A stretch of 64,000 nucleotides of DNA. Source: Fragilariopsis cylindrus CCMP1102 (lineage: Eukaryota > Bacillariophyta > Bacillariophyceae > Bacillariales > Bacillariaceae). Where the stretch lies: assembly GCA_900095095.1 (NCBI GenBank), contig FMBT01000321.1, positions 1-64,000 on the forward strand. The letters run 5' to 3'. A model generated the notes under the pieces. That model searched no databases and was not told where the DNA came from. It worked only from the letters and a program-made list of their open reading frames with translations. Positions 21,701-32,560 of the stretch are shown here, piece by piece; positions within the stretch are counted from its first letter, which is position 1, and every line of letters starts with the position of its first letter. A program made the position numbers and the translations under genes.

Positions 21701-22240
21701 TGCTGAGATAGATGGTGATGTGATTGGACTCAGAATACTTGGACCATCACTAGGCAAACTGCTAGGAGTCTCACTGGGGATTGAACTTGGTGCTGTACTT
21801 GGTGCGCCACTCGGATCAAAACTAGGAGAATTCACTGTAATACTTGGACCATCACTAGGTGCAAAACTTGCACTCAGAATACTTGGACCATCACTAGGTG
21901 CAAAACTTGCACTCAGAATACTTGGACCGTCACTAGGTGCGCCACTTACAATGAACTTGGTGCGTGACTGGGATCAAAACTAGGAGAAGAGCTTGGAAAA
22001 CCACTTGGTAAAAGACTTGGAATTGAACTTGGAACAGCACTTGATGTAAGATGTGGAATGGAACTTGGAACACCACTTGGTGTAAGACTTGGCCCAAAAC
22101 TAGGCAGAACACTAGGAACCTCACTTGGGATAGAACTTGGTGTGCCACTCGGATCAAAACTAGGAGAAGAGCTTGGAACACCACTTGGTGTAAGACTTGG
22201 AATGGAACTTGGAACATCACTTGGTGTTAGACTTGGCCCA
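18758..22240 (-). CDS. Giant Pro-Ser protein, middle part with domain A' and two tandem introns
   Basis: This continues the array after the frame change at 22240; a further single-base loss lies near 21953. The array ends with SMPSNVPTITP, like the segment before domain A. The coding part then runs through three exons: to 19768, 19671-19639 (only 33 bp) and from 19542. Joined, they give domain A', whose first 19 residues align without gaps to domain A (GAVVAAKGSTVTSAEVAQG versus FAILFALDPSVTQAEIEEG). It has four conserved-looking Cys and ends VILPPSEEPSS. A regular array follows (SRSPSVVPSSRPSLTPSSEP, 20-residue period, 19160-18780). The frame breaks near 18765, where GG replaces GGG. Confidence 0.72.
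19543..19638 (-). other. Intron 3 of the giant Pro-Ser gene (96 bp)
   Basis: Minus strand GTAAGCCAAAACC ... TTCTTATAG, phase 1, at the position equivalent to intron 1 in the paralogous domain A (after ...EVAQ-G versus ...EIEE-G). Confidence 0.85.
19672..19767 (-). other. Intron 2 of the giant Pro-Ser gene (96 bp)
   Basis: Minus strand GTAAGCCAAAACCC ... TTCCTATAG, phase 1. It is near-identical to intron 3 (same 96-bp length, shared GTAAGCCAAAACC, CCAAACACTGTC and TTGTTCTTTGTTC), from which it is separated by a 33-bp exon. It has no counterpart in domain A. Confidence 0.85.
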
Positions 22241-25200
22241 AAAACTTGGCAAACCACTAGGAACCTCACTTGGGATGGAACTTGGTGTGCCACTCGGATC
22301 AAAACTAGGAGAAGAGCTGGGTGCACTACTTGGTGAAAGACTTGGAATGGAACTTGGAAGAGTACTTGGTGTAAGACTTGGCCCAAAACTAGGCAAAATA
22401 CTAGGAACCTCACTTGGGATGGAACTTGGTGCGCCACTCGGATCAAAACTAGGAGCAGCGCTAGGTGCACCACTTGGTTTAAGACTTGGAATGAAACTTG
22501 GAACAGCACTTGGTGAAAGACTTGGAAGGGAACTTGGTGAAATGCTAATGCTTGGTTCTGCAGTTGCAGTAGGTACAGAACTAGGGATAGCACTGGTGCT
22601 GGGTGCATTACTTAAGCTAGGTACATTACTTGGCAAACTGCTAGGAGTCTCACTGGGAATTGAACTTGGTGCTGTACTTGGTGCGCTACTTGGATCAAAA
22701 CTAGGAGAAGAGCTTGGAACACCACTTGGTGTAAGACTTGGAATGGAACTTGGAACACCACTTGGTGTAAGACTTGGCCCAAAACTAGGCAAAACACTAG
22801 GAGCCTCACTTGGATTGGAACTTGGTGTGCCACTTGGATCAAAACTAGGAGAAGAGCTGGGAACACCACTTGGTGTAAGACTTGGAATAGAACTTGGAAC
22901 AGCACTGGGTGTAAGACTTGGCCCAAAACTAGGCAAAACACTAGGAACCTCACTTGGGACGGAACTTGGTGCGCCACTTGAGTCAAAACTAGGAGAAGAG
23001 CTGGGAACACCACTTAATGTAAGACTTGGAATGGAACTTGGAACATCACTTGGTGTAAAACTTGGCCCAAAACTAGGCAAACCACTAGGAACCTCACTTG
23101 GATTGGAACTTGGTGCGCCACTAGGATCAAAACTAGGAGAAGAGCTGGGAACACCACTTGGTGTAAGACTTGGAATGGAACTTGGAACACCACTTGGTGT
23201 AAGACTTGGAATGGAACTTGGAACACCACTTGGTGTAAGACTTGGCCCAAAACTAGGCAAACCACTAGGAACCTCACTTGGGATGGAACTTGGTGTGTCA
23301 CTCGGATCAAAACTAGGAGAAGAGCTTGGAACACCACTTGGTGAAAAACTTGGAATGGAACTTGGAACATCACTCGGTGAAAGGCTTGGAAGGGAACTTG
23401 GTGCAATGCTAATACTTGGTTTTGCAGTTGCAGTAGGTACAGAACTAGGGACAGCACTGGTGCTGGGTGCATTACTTATGCTAGGTACATTACTTGGCAA
23501 ACTGCTAGGAGTCTCACTGGGAATTGAACTTGGTGCTGTACTTGGTGTGCCACTTGGATCAAAACTAGGAGAAGAGCTGGGAACACCACTTGGTGTAAGA
23601 CTTGGAATGGAACTTGGAACACCACTTGGTGTAAGACTTGGCCCAAAACTAGGCAAAACACTAGGAGCCTCACTTGGATTGGAACTTGGTGTGCCACTTG
23701 GATCAAAACTAGGAGAAGAGCTGGGAACACCACTTGGTGTAAGACTTGGAATAGAACTTGGAACACCACTTGGTGTAAGACTTGGCCCAAAACTAGGCAA
23801 AACACTAGGAACCTCACTTCGGACGGAACTTGGTGCGCCACTTAAGTCAAAACTAGGAGAAGAGCTGGGAACACCACTTAATGTAAGACTTGGAATGGAA
23901 CTTGGAACATCACTTGGTGTAAAACTTGGCCCAAAACTAGGCAAACCACTAGGAACCTCACTTGGATTGGAACTTGGTGCGCCACTCGGATCAAAACTAG
24001 GAGAAGAGCTGGGAACACCACTTGGTGTATGACTTGGAATGGAACTTGGAACAGCACTTGGTGTAAGACTTGGAATGGAACTTGGAACACCACTTGGTGT
24101 AAGACTTGGCCCAAAACTAGGCAAACCACTAGGAACCTCACTTGGGATGGAACTAGGTGCGCTACTTGGATCAAAACTAGGAGCAGAGCTGGGTGCACCA
24201 CTTGGTGTAAGACTTGGAATGAAACTTGGAACAGCACTTGGTGAAAGGCTTGGAAGGGAACTTGGTGCAATGCTAATACTTGGTTTTGCAGTTGCAGTAG
24301 GTACAGAACTAGGGACAGCACTGGTGCTGGGTGCATTACTTAAGCTAGGTACATTACTTGGCAAACTGCTAGGAGTCTCACTGGGAATTGAACTTGGTGC
24401 TGTACTTGGTGTGCCACTCGGATCAAAACTAGGAGAAGAGCTGGGAACACCACTTGGTGTAAGACTTGGAACGGAACTTGGAACACCACTTGGTGTAAGA
24501 CTTGGCCCAAAACTAGGCAAACCACTAGGAACCCCAGTTGGATTGGAACTTGGTGTGCCACTCGGATCTAAACTAGGAGAAGAGCTGGGAACACCACTTG
24601 GTGTAAGACTTGGAATAGAACTTGGAACAGCACTTGGTGTAAAACTTGGCCCAAAGCTAGGCAAACCACTAGGAACCTCACTTGGGATGGAACTTGGTGC
24701 GCTACTCAGATCAAAACTAGGAGAAGAGCTGGGAACACCACTTGGTGTAAGACTTGGAATGGAACTTGGAACACCACTCGGCTTAAGACTTGGCCCAAAA
24801 CTAGGCAAAACAGTAGGAACCTCTTTTGGGATGGAACTTGGTGCGCCACTCAGATCAAAACTAGGAGAAGAGCTTGGAACACCACTTGGTGAAAGACTTG
24901 GAATGAAACTTGGAACACCACTTGGTGTAAGACTTGGAATAGAACTTGGAACACCACTTGATGTAAGACTTGGCCCAAAACTAGGCAAACCACTAGGAAC
25001 CGCACTTGGATTGGAACTTGGTGTGCCACTCGGATCTAAACTAGGAGAAGAGTTGGGAACACCACTTGGTGTAAGACTTGGAATAGAACTTGGAACACCA
25101 CTTGGTGTAAAACTTGGCCCAAAACTAGACAAAGCACTAGGAACATCACTTGGGATGGAACTTGGTGCGCCACTCGGATCCAAACTAGGAGAAGAGCTTG

Positions 25201-28067
25201 GAACAGCACTTGGTGTAAGACTTGGAATGAAACTTGGAACACCACTTGGTGTAAGACTTGGCCCAAAACTAGGCAAACCACTAGGAACCTCACTTGGTGC
25301 TCCACTTAGATCAGAACTAGGAGAAGAGCTGGAAACTGAAGTAGTGGCTACAGTAGGTGCAGTAGTAGGTGTTACAGTAGGTGCTGAAGTAGGTGCTACA
25401 GTAGGTGCTGGAGTAGGTGTTGCGGTAGGTGCTGGAGTAGGTGTTGTGGTAGGTGATGCAGTGGGCAATTTAGGCGATGCAGTAGGTGTCGTGTTAGGCG
25501 ATGCAGTAGGTGTCGTGTTAGGTTTATTACTTGGAACAAGACTAGGAGCAGAAATACTTGGAACAAGACTAGGAGCAGAAGTAGGTTCATTACTTGGTGA
25601 TTGACTAGGCTTAAGGCTCGGACCAGCACTAAGTGCTCCACTTGGTACATTACTAGGCATCTCAGTAGGGATGAAAGTTGGTGCGCCACTTGGTGCACCA
25701 CTTGGTACACTACTTGGTGCGCCACTTGGAATGGAACTTGGTACACCACTTGGAGTAAAACTTGGATTTGAACTTGGCGCAATTGATATACTTGGACCTG
25801 AACTTGGTACAGAACTTGGCTGCTCACTGGGAGGCAAAATTGCTTTACCATCTATCTGTGCCACTTTCTTTAACTTTGCAACATATTCTCCTGAAATGAC
25901 TGCCTCTTCAGTTTTCTCTGCTGCTTCTGCAGTGTCAAAGCCTGAACAAGCAAAAGCAGTGATGGTACATGGTACATTCCAACATATCAAATTAGCTGTA
26001 TCTACACCCTCAACAACTGAACAAGGTATTTTTGTTCCATCACATTCGACAGCAGGAGGTGGACAAGTTGGGGTTAGGGTAGTAGATAGAAATTGTTGGC
26101 GTCCACTTGATGCTCCGGCTATCTCTGGTGGAAAATCAGCCAATGCTTTTGCTGTCTTAAGAGCACCTAGAAAAAGACAAAAGAAGTTAAAAATTTGTTA
26201 AAAATTGTTGATGCTAAAAAAGACAATGTTCTGGGGAAAAAAAAGAGGGTTTTCGCTTACCTTCTTCAATTTCAGCCTGAGTAACAGATGGGTCTAAGGC
26301 AAATAGAATTGCAAAAGTAGTGGAAGGGGTCTCAGTCGGAACATTTGAGGGCATTGTACTTGGGGAAAGACTTGGAGCAGAACTTGGAACAATACTAGGT
26401 TTGCTACTTGGATCCTGACTAGGAGCAGAACTAGGTACATCACTTGGTGCACCACTCGGAATGAAACTTGGAACAGCACTCGGTGAAAGGCTTGGAAAAG
26501 AACTTGGTGCAATGCTAATGCTTGGTTCTGCAGTTGCGGTGGGTCCAGAACTAGGGACAGCACTTGTGCTAGGTGCAGAGCTTAAGCTGGGTACATTACT
26601 AGGCAAACCACTTGGTTCGAAACTTGGAACAGTACTCGGTTTGTTACTTGGATCCTGACTAGGAGCAGAACTAGGTACATCACTTGGTGCGACACTTGGA
26701 TCAAAACTAGGAGAAGAGCTGGGTACACCACTTGGTGCGACACTCGGAATTGAACTTGGAATAGAACTAGCCAAACCACTAGGAATTTCACTAGGAATCT
26801 CATTTGGGGTGGAACTTGGTGCAGAGCTTGAACTTGGTGCGCCATTCGGAATGGAACTTGGAAAAGAACTAGGCAAAACACCAGGAGTCTCACTTGGAAT
26901 GAAACTTGGTGAGCCATTCTGATCAAAACTAGGAGGAGAGCTTGTTACACCACTTGGTGTAGGACTTAGAATTACACTGGGGATGAAACTTGGCGCAGAA
27001 CTTGTTGAGATAGCTGGAGATGCGCTAGGACTTGAAGTTGGACTCAATGTTGGCGAAGAGGTGGGAGTTGCTGTTGGTGAATCAGTCTGTCTACACTTAT
27101 TCCTGCATGTTGCTGGACAAAAGAACTTAAGTTTCTTTTTGTTGGTACCAGGTTGGACCTTTTTACATCTCTTGTTGGGTTTTTCTGCAACGTATGAATC
27201 ACATGTAAATTCTGGATTGTCTTTAAATCGGAATGAATCAGAATTTGTACAGTCACCACGTCTTACTGTTGGTGGTGATGTTGGTGATGATGCTGTTAAT
27301 GATGTTGGTGATGATGTTGGTGAATCAGTTCCTTTACATTTTTTCCTGCATGTACCAGGACAAAAGTCTTTAACTTTCTTTCCACCAGAACCATGGACTT
27401 TCTTTCTACATCTCTTCCTTGGTTTTTTTGCAACATATGAATCACATGTTTGGGTTGCATCACCTTTAAATCGGAATGAATCCAAATTTTCACAACCACC
27501 ACGTTTTACTGTTGGTGATGATGTTGGTGAATCAGTTTCTTTACATTTTTTCTTGCAGGTTGATGGACAAAAGAATTTTAATTTTTTATCAGTACCGGGT
27601 TGATCCTTTCTACATCTCTTCCTTGGTTTTTTTGCAACGTATAGATCACATGTAAATCTTGGATTGTCTTTAAATCGGAATGAATCCGAATTTGTACATG
27701 CACCACGTTTTACTGTTGGCGATGATGTTGGTGAATCCGTTTCTGTACATTTTTTCTTACAGGTTGCTGGACAAAAGAACTTAAGTTTGATGTCGGTACC
27801 AAGTTGTTTCTTCCTACATCTCTTGTTTGGTTTCTTTGCAACAAATGAATCACATGTTTTGGTTTCATCGCCTTCAAATCGGAATGAATCCGAATTTTCA
27901 CATTTACCACGAAGTTCACGCTGTGCACCAAATAAACGAGCAGCAGCTTTAGTCTCTACCGTAGCTGCTGTAGTAGCTACCGCAGGACCTGCCGTAGGTA
28001 CTGCATTAGCTGCGTAAACGAGGATGGGGACAAGGAAGGCGCTGATATACGCAAAAGAAAGCTTCAT
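22217..28067 (-). CDS. Giant Pro-Ser protein, N-terminal part: signal peptide, Cys modules, domain A, first array
   Basis: Start ATG at 28067-28065, chosen because it begins a clear signal peptide (MKLSFAYISAFLVPILVYA, cleavage likely after ANA); an upstream in-frame ATG adds 32 residues that spoil it. Residues about 55-310 are four modules with cysteines in the order C-x15-C-x11-C...C-x3-C-x3-C, rich in Lys/Arg, separated by ETDSPTSSPT linkers; the spacing recalls ShK-like folds. Exon 1 ends at 26261 and exon 2 begins at 26166, in phase. Exon 2 opens with domain A (about 130 aa, six or so Cys, ending KAILPPSE), then a Pro-Ser array of about 1,200 residues with units such as SGVPSSIPSLTP. The frame breaks at an A5 run (22240-22244) where other units have A4. 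Confidence 0.78.
26167..26260 (-). other. Intron 1 of the giant Pro-Ser gene (94 bp)
   Basis: Minus strand GTAAGCGAAA ... TTTTTCTAG, phase 1, joining GAA GAA G to GT GCT CTT. It lies within domain A and resembles introns 2 and 3 in length and in its start (GTAAGC.AAAACC). Confidence 0.85.
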
Positions 28068-28404
28068 AACGACAACTTCTTTTGTAATGTTATAGGAACA
28101 CAGAAGATGGGAAGATAAGGAAGAATTGAATTGAACAATAATGTGAGAAAAATATTTGTACAATATAATTGTTGATCTTTACAAAATATTGGTGCCTTAT
28201 TGATCTTGTAAGGGTACTATTATTATATTCCATTTGTTGTTGTTGCTGTTGAAGACCCACACATTTCCTAGCCATGACGATCATTATTATTTGACTTGAA
28301 AGCAACATCACCTTATCCGTCGACGACGACGACGATGATAGTCAAAGTAGGCAAAGGACGTCCTTCGTTGTACAGTACTGTACTGGATCAAATCCTTTGC
28401 GTCA

Positions 28405-28590
28405 CTTTTCTTGTCGACGTATCATTCGTATGTTCGACCTTTGTCGTATCATAGCATACGCTCTTGTCTTGATAACAATAGAGAACTCCTTGTTGCATAA
28501 TGGCAATAGTATCTCCGATTATTGTCGTTTCATTCGTATGTTCGACCATTGTCGTATCATACCATACGTTCTTGTCTTGACAATCAAGAT
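28405..28590. repeat. Imperfect direct duplication
   Basis: CATTCGTATGTTCGACC followed by TTGTCGTATCATA and CATACG.TCTTGTCTTGA occurs twice, near 28424 and 28529, about 106 bp apart, with a few substitutions. Confidence 0.7.
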
Positions 28591-29221
28591 TCTTTGTTAC
28601 AGTTAAAATTGCAGTGTTGATGCGATCATAAATGCCACCAACTTCCGTCTCCCCATCCTTGCTCGATTCATCGGATAGATCATTCTTGTCTTCCTTTGAA
28701 CTATTTATATTTATGTCTTTGATCGTATCCATATCAATCATTGCCATATTTCTGTCTATTCGATACGCCGATCGAAATAACAATATCAACTCCCCATCGA
28801 TCGTAGTAGCAGAGTAACCGTATTGATCATTAACGTCTTGATAGTGAGCTACTGATCCTGATTATAGTAGTAATACTATTGATGATGGAGGACGTCGTGC
28901 AGTACCCATACCCGAAGTTGATGTAACAGTAATAGTGTGATACTTTTCTTGATAGTTGCGTAATAGTATCGTCATTGTCGTGAATATCTTGATGGAGAAC
29001 TACTTGTAATGGTCCTGATTGTAGTAGTAATAAAATTATTGATATTATTGTGCCAACCACTCGATATGCCAATCGAAATAACGACATCGCTTGGGAATGG
29101 AGCCCAAGGACTTAAATCGAATACCATACATATTATTATAAAACGACTTTGTCTTGACTTGTGAATCTAATTGAATTGAGCCATGATTGTTTTATTATTG
29201 TTATGTTGTCTTGATGTGATC

Positions 29222-29306
29222 ACCTTTTCTGATGAGGATGATCACGATGATCACGATGATCACGATGATGACGACGATGATGACGATGATGATAATGACG
29301 AGAAAA
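29222..29306. repeat. Short tandem repeat (GATGATCAC and GATGAC)n
   Basis: GATGATCACGATGATCACGA repeats three times and grades into GATGACGACGATGATGACGA. A second microsatellite of ACAACACAAC and ACAGCACAGC units follows at 29343-29380. Confidence 0.8.
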
Positions 29307-29659
29307 GCTTCGATACAATCGCAGGACATACAACGTTGTAACAACACAACACAACACAGCACAGCACAGCACAGCACAAAATAAAACAGTACTCACATTT
29401 TTAGGACTTTATTGTATGTTAATATTGAGTCTCCTTTTCTTTTCGAAACTGAACTGATTCAATAAAGTGACTATTTCATTTCAAGATTACGCGAGATTAC
29501 GCGATTAATTAATTTTAAGATTACGCGGATCAAAAAGCGATATTTTTCAAATAACTGCTCTCTCTTCTATTATTATCTACCGTATTTCCAGATTTCCTCT
29601 TGAATTTTGATGCTGCTGACTGGAAATTTACCGACGCTAGCCCAGTGAAGCGCCATGCA

Positions 29660-30510
29660 TTATTCTAATCTTCTATTTTACGACGGTAATGCTTTAGACA
29701 GGCTTTGGACAAAATCCTAGTGAAGCGCGGTATTAGCGCGATGAAATACTTAATCTTCTATTTTACGATGGTACAAAATTCTATGTGTTCCATGCTTTAG
29801 ACAGGCTTTGAACAAAAGCCAGTGAAGCGCGATATGAGCGCGATGAAATACTTAATCTTCTATTTTACGATGGTACAAAAGTTCCGGTTCAAGGTTGTTT
29901 TTCTAAATAAGCGCAATGTAATATAGGCTGGAGCGCGATGAAATGTGACGATATTTTCTCTTGTACGATGGTACAAAAGTCCCAGTAAGGTTGGTTTTCT
30001 AAATAAGCGCAATGTAATAGGCTGGAGCGCGATGAAATACTTAATCTTCTATTTTACGATGGTACAAAAGTTCCATACCTCCCGTAGTTGAAGTGGCAGG
30101 AGATGACTAGAGGAGAATCAAAACCGCGACGGTTTAATGCTAAAGCGCATTGTTATTATTATTCTACCAAACTTCAATCATTACTTAGTACTATAATCTT
30201 CTATTTTACGATGGTACAAAAGTTCCATACCTCCCGTAGTTGAAGGGGTAGGAGATGATTAGAGGAGAATCAATGCGCGACGGTTTAATGCTAAAGCGCA
30301 TTGTTATTATTATTCTACTAAACTTCAATCATTACTTAGTATTCTAATCTTCTATTTTACGATGGTACAAAACTCTTTGTGTTTCCTATCCATTCCATGC
30401 CTCCCTTGTAGAAACGCGAGAACATATCTAAAGCGCATTGTTATTATTATTCTACTAAACTTCAATCATTACTTAGTGTTCTAATCTTCTATTTTACTTT
30501 AAGTCAGATA
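29660..30510. repeat. Dispersed-tandem array of about 100-170-bp units
   Basis: The word AATCTTCTATTTTACGAYGG occurs at about 29677, 29750, 29855, 30043, 30190 and 30347, usually followed by TACAAAA. Accompanying words also repeat: GAAGCGCG..GAGCGCGATGAA, TCTAAATAAGCGCAATGTAA, CATACCTCCCGTAGTTGAAG, and GCTAAAGCGCATTGTTATTA. Copies are diverged and partly truncated. No open reading frame spans them. Confidence 0.8.
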
Positions 30511-30519
30511 ACAGCCCAT

Positions 30520-30710
30520 GTTGAAATTTGCAGCGGGCACAAGCCATTGAAGCGCGATGAAATATGACATATGAAGCGAATGAAAGCAAAAATGCAGTTG
30601 GCACACGCCATTGAAGCGCGATGAAATATGAGATATGAAGCGAATGAAAGCAAAAATGCATTGGGCACGCGCCATTCAATTGAAGCGCGATAAAATACGA
30701 GATATCCAGC
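30520..30710. repeat. Tandem repeat, about 72-bp unit, three copies
   Basis: GGCAC..GCCATT..GAAGCG followed by CGATGAAATATGA and ATATGAAGCGAATGAAAGCA repeats at about 30535, 30598 and 30665, the last copy incomplete. Confidence 0.8.
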
Positions 30711-31267
30711 GACTAACTCTTATACTTGCCGTACTAACGCGATTGAAGTTTGGCTTCTACTAATGGCACTATTGTGTAGAAGAAGAAACGCGAGCCACTA
30801 ATATCACAAGTTCTATTTTTTTTTGATTCTTTATATAACGCAATCTTCCAGAACAAACAGGAGAACCCATGTAACAGCCCATGTTGAAGTCTAACTCTTA
30901 TACTTCCCGTACTAAAGCGATTGAACACTAGTAACACTTTGGTGCGTTACACGTTTCACCCCTCAAACAGTCATTCTTTTGAATTTTCGGAAAAAAGAAC
31001 TCCGATAGTGGACAACTATCACAATTTATTACAAATTTGGGGTCAAACCGTTAAAAAACTTTCCATAGAAGTGCGAACAACCAACTCCGAGTACACCCCA
31101 TTTTCAAAAAATGCAGCAAACAAAGGGTCGGAATTGTTGCAACAATAACCAACATACTACCGTAATATTCTGCTTCACATATCTTTTCAACATCGTTGCT
31201 CCCTTCTAATATTCTAATACAGGTACTACCTAACCACATGTCACAATACAACAGATAGTAGAACAAG

Positions 31268-32560
31268 ATGAATTTTCCATACAACAATAGTAAAGGAGAG
31301 CGAGGGGGGTCCGCCGCAAGAACCGCTTCGAAATTACGTTTTATGATAATGGGTGCGATCGGCGCTTTGTTCCTGAATAATTTGTTGATTTCATCGAGAC
31401 ACCACCATTCTAATTCGTGGTCGAGTAGTCCTGATATGCATAGCCATGTTGGTATCAGTCGTCCCATTTCTGCTACAGGAGCAGGTGGAGGAAGAATTTC
31501 ATCCGATTTCTACTCGACATCGGACCGACTTGTCGAAGAAAAGCCAGCATCTTCATTCACCGTAGGACTGGAACTTTCCACATCGGAAGAAACAGCAAAT
31601 GGAAGCAATGCACCTCATTTGAGGCATCCAAGAATATTGATGGGAATATTTTCCAGTGACAATATGTTCGATGGGACACATCGTACGTGGCACCGTCGTT
31701 TGTTTGAAAATATATGGAAAGATGAAAGGGTATGCACTCTTAGTCAGTTTCGGAATGATAATACTACACAACAAAAATGTGAATTGATTTATACGTTCGT
31801 TTCAGGATCGAATACTGATCCCAATGCACCTACGGAACGTCTAGAGGACACGGACACAAAAGATACTCCTATAGAATTAATATCCGGCTACAAAAATCCT
31901 TTGAAAGATGACATCAATTGGCCCGACGTAACGCATCTCAACATCCGAGAAAATATGAACAAGGGGAAATCACAAACTTGGTTTTATTTTGCTAGCAAAC
32001 TTGCTGATCAATTTAGTCATTCATCAACACCAATCGACTACGCTATGAAATTTGATAGTGATTCGATCTTACGTTTACATGATTTTCTTGAGTTTGCGCA
32101 CACGAGATTGCCACCTGCACCTTACAACAATAATATCTTTGGTGGTGCACTCCGTGACAAAGGCCCTTGGTATCACGACAATTCTAAACTTTCGCACCCT
32201 GCATCGGAACTTAGTCGATATGAAAGTCATTGGGGACAAGAATATGATGGTGTTCACATTTATCTGGCGGGCCAGTGCTATTTCATGTCAATGAATTTAG
32301 CAAAATTTGTAGCCTCAGAGGCTCCCTTTTCAAGGGTAAGAGTAGCGAAAGGTGGATACATAGAGGGGCACGAAGACCACGATATAGCCGCTATGGTATA
32401 TCATAGTCCGTTACCTATTAATTTGATTACCATAGGAAAAACTCAACGGTTTTGGGAACATCCAGTAAAGGGAGCACCAAGGTATCAAAAAATTGTGAAG
32501 AGAGAGACGGCAAGAGTGAATAAAACGCCATATAAAGGAAAAGTTTTGAGATTGTATTGA
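31268..32560 (+). CDS. GT31-like (beta-1,3-galactosyltransferase family) type II membrane protein, 430 aa
   Basis: Probably transfers a sugar from a nucleotide-sugar donor to glycoprotein or glycolipid acceptors in the Golgi. Residues 1-23 are basic, and residues about 24-42 (LRFMIMGAIGALFLNNLL) form a single membrane anchor. A Ser/His-rich stem follows, and the catalytic domain starts near residue 117 (HPRILMGIFSS). The DxD metal site is Asp263-Ser-Asp265 in MKFDSDSILR. Near residue 369, EGHEDHDIAAMVY matches the ED-V/I region of GT31 enzymes, and GQCYFMSMNLAKFV the preceding strand. The start is the first ATG of the frame. No intron is needed. The acceptor cannot be told from sequence. Confidence 0.8.
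   Translation: MNFPYNNSKGERGGSAARTASKLRFMIMGAIGALFLNNLLISSRHHHSNSWSSSPDMHSHVGISRPISATGAGGGRISSDFYSTSDRLVEEKPASSFTVGLELSTSEETANGSNAPHLRHPRILMGIFSSDNMFDGTHRTWHRRLFENIWKDERVCTLSQFRNDNTTQQKCELIYTFVSGSNTDPNAPTERLEDTDTKDTPIELISGYKNPLKDDINWPDVTHLNIRENMNKGKSQTWFYFASKLADQFSHSSTPIDYAMKFDSDSILRLHDFLEFAHTRLPPAPYNNNIFGGALRDKGPWYHDNSKLSHPASELSRYESHWGQEYDGVHIYLAGQCYFMSMNLAKFVASEAPFSRVRVAKGGYIEGHEDHDIAAMVYHSPLPINLITIGKTQRFWEHPVKGAPRYQKIVKRETARVNKTPYKGKVLRLY

Larger units (their letters stand above)
16380..25330 (-). repeat. Mixed Pro-Ser repeat array with internal segmental duplications
   Basis: Units of 15 bp (antisense of PS-xx-PS codons) build blocks around SGVPSSIPSLTPSGVPSS. Longer duplications are visible: 16380-16650 matches 18000-18270 almost base for base, and 16840-17640 matches 20240-21030, including the shared junction CTGTTAGGTGCAAAACTTG. 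The block around TATTTGGCAAACTGCTAGGAG and GCAGTTGCAGTAGG recurs at about 17000, 18640, 20380, 22600, 23470 and 24340. Confidence 0.85.
12597..28067 (-). other. Giant secreted Pro-Ser repeat protein locus (about 5,000 aa, 4 exons)
   Basis: The whole 15.5-kb stretch reads on the minus strand as one architecture. In order these are: signal peptide, four six-Cys modules, short Pro-Ser region, globular domain A, long Pro-Ser array, globular domain A', second long Pro-Ser array and a Cys-rich C terminus ending at TAA 12597-12599. Three phase-1 GT-AG introns interrupt it (26167-26260, 19672-19767, 19543-19638). About eight single-base frame changes occur, all inside the repeat arrays; after each, the Pro-Ser frame resumes. 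The product would be extracellular, a plausible mucin-like wall or adhesive protein, but function is inference. It could also be two or more genes, though no second signal peptide or spacer is visible. Confidence 0.7.
28068..31267. other. Repeat-rich non-coding region
   Basis: No gene is supported here. Several repeats are listed separately. A minus-strand frame at 28388-28789 (133 codons) contains two copies of QDK.V.YDTT.VEHTN, reflecting a duplicated DNA segment rather than a recognised protein. A CGACGACGACGA run lies at about 28318-28335. The promoter of the giant gene should lie just above 28067; an AATATAATTG word near 28160 is the only TATA-like candidate. Confidence 0.6.

Noticed and set aside
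28388-28789. 133-aa minus-strand protein
   Set aside because: Its only feature is a duplicated segment that mirrors a DNA repeat; no domain, and poor start context.
29222-29380. CRISPR-like short repeats
   Set aside because: Repeats are simple microsatellites without unique spacers, and the DNA is eukaryotic.
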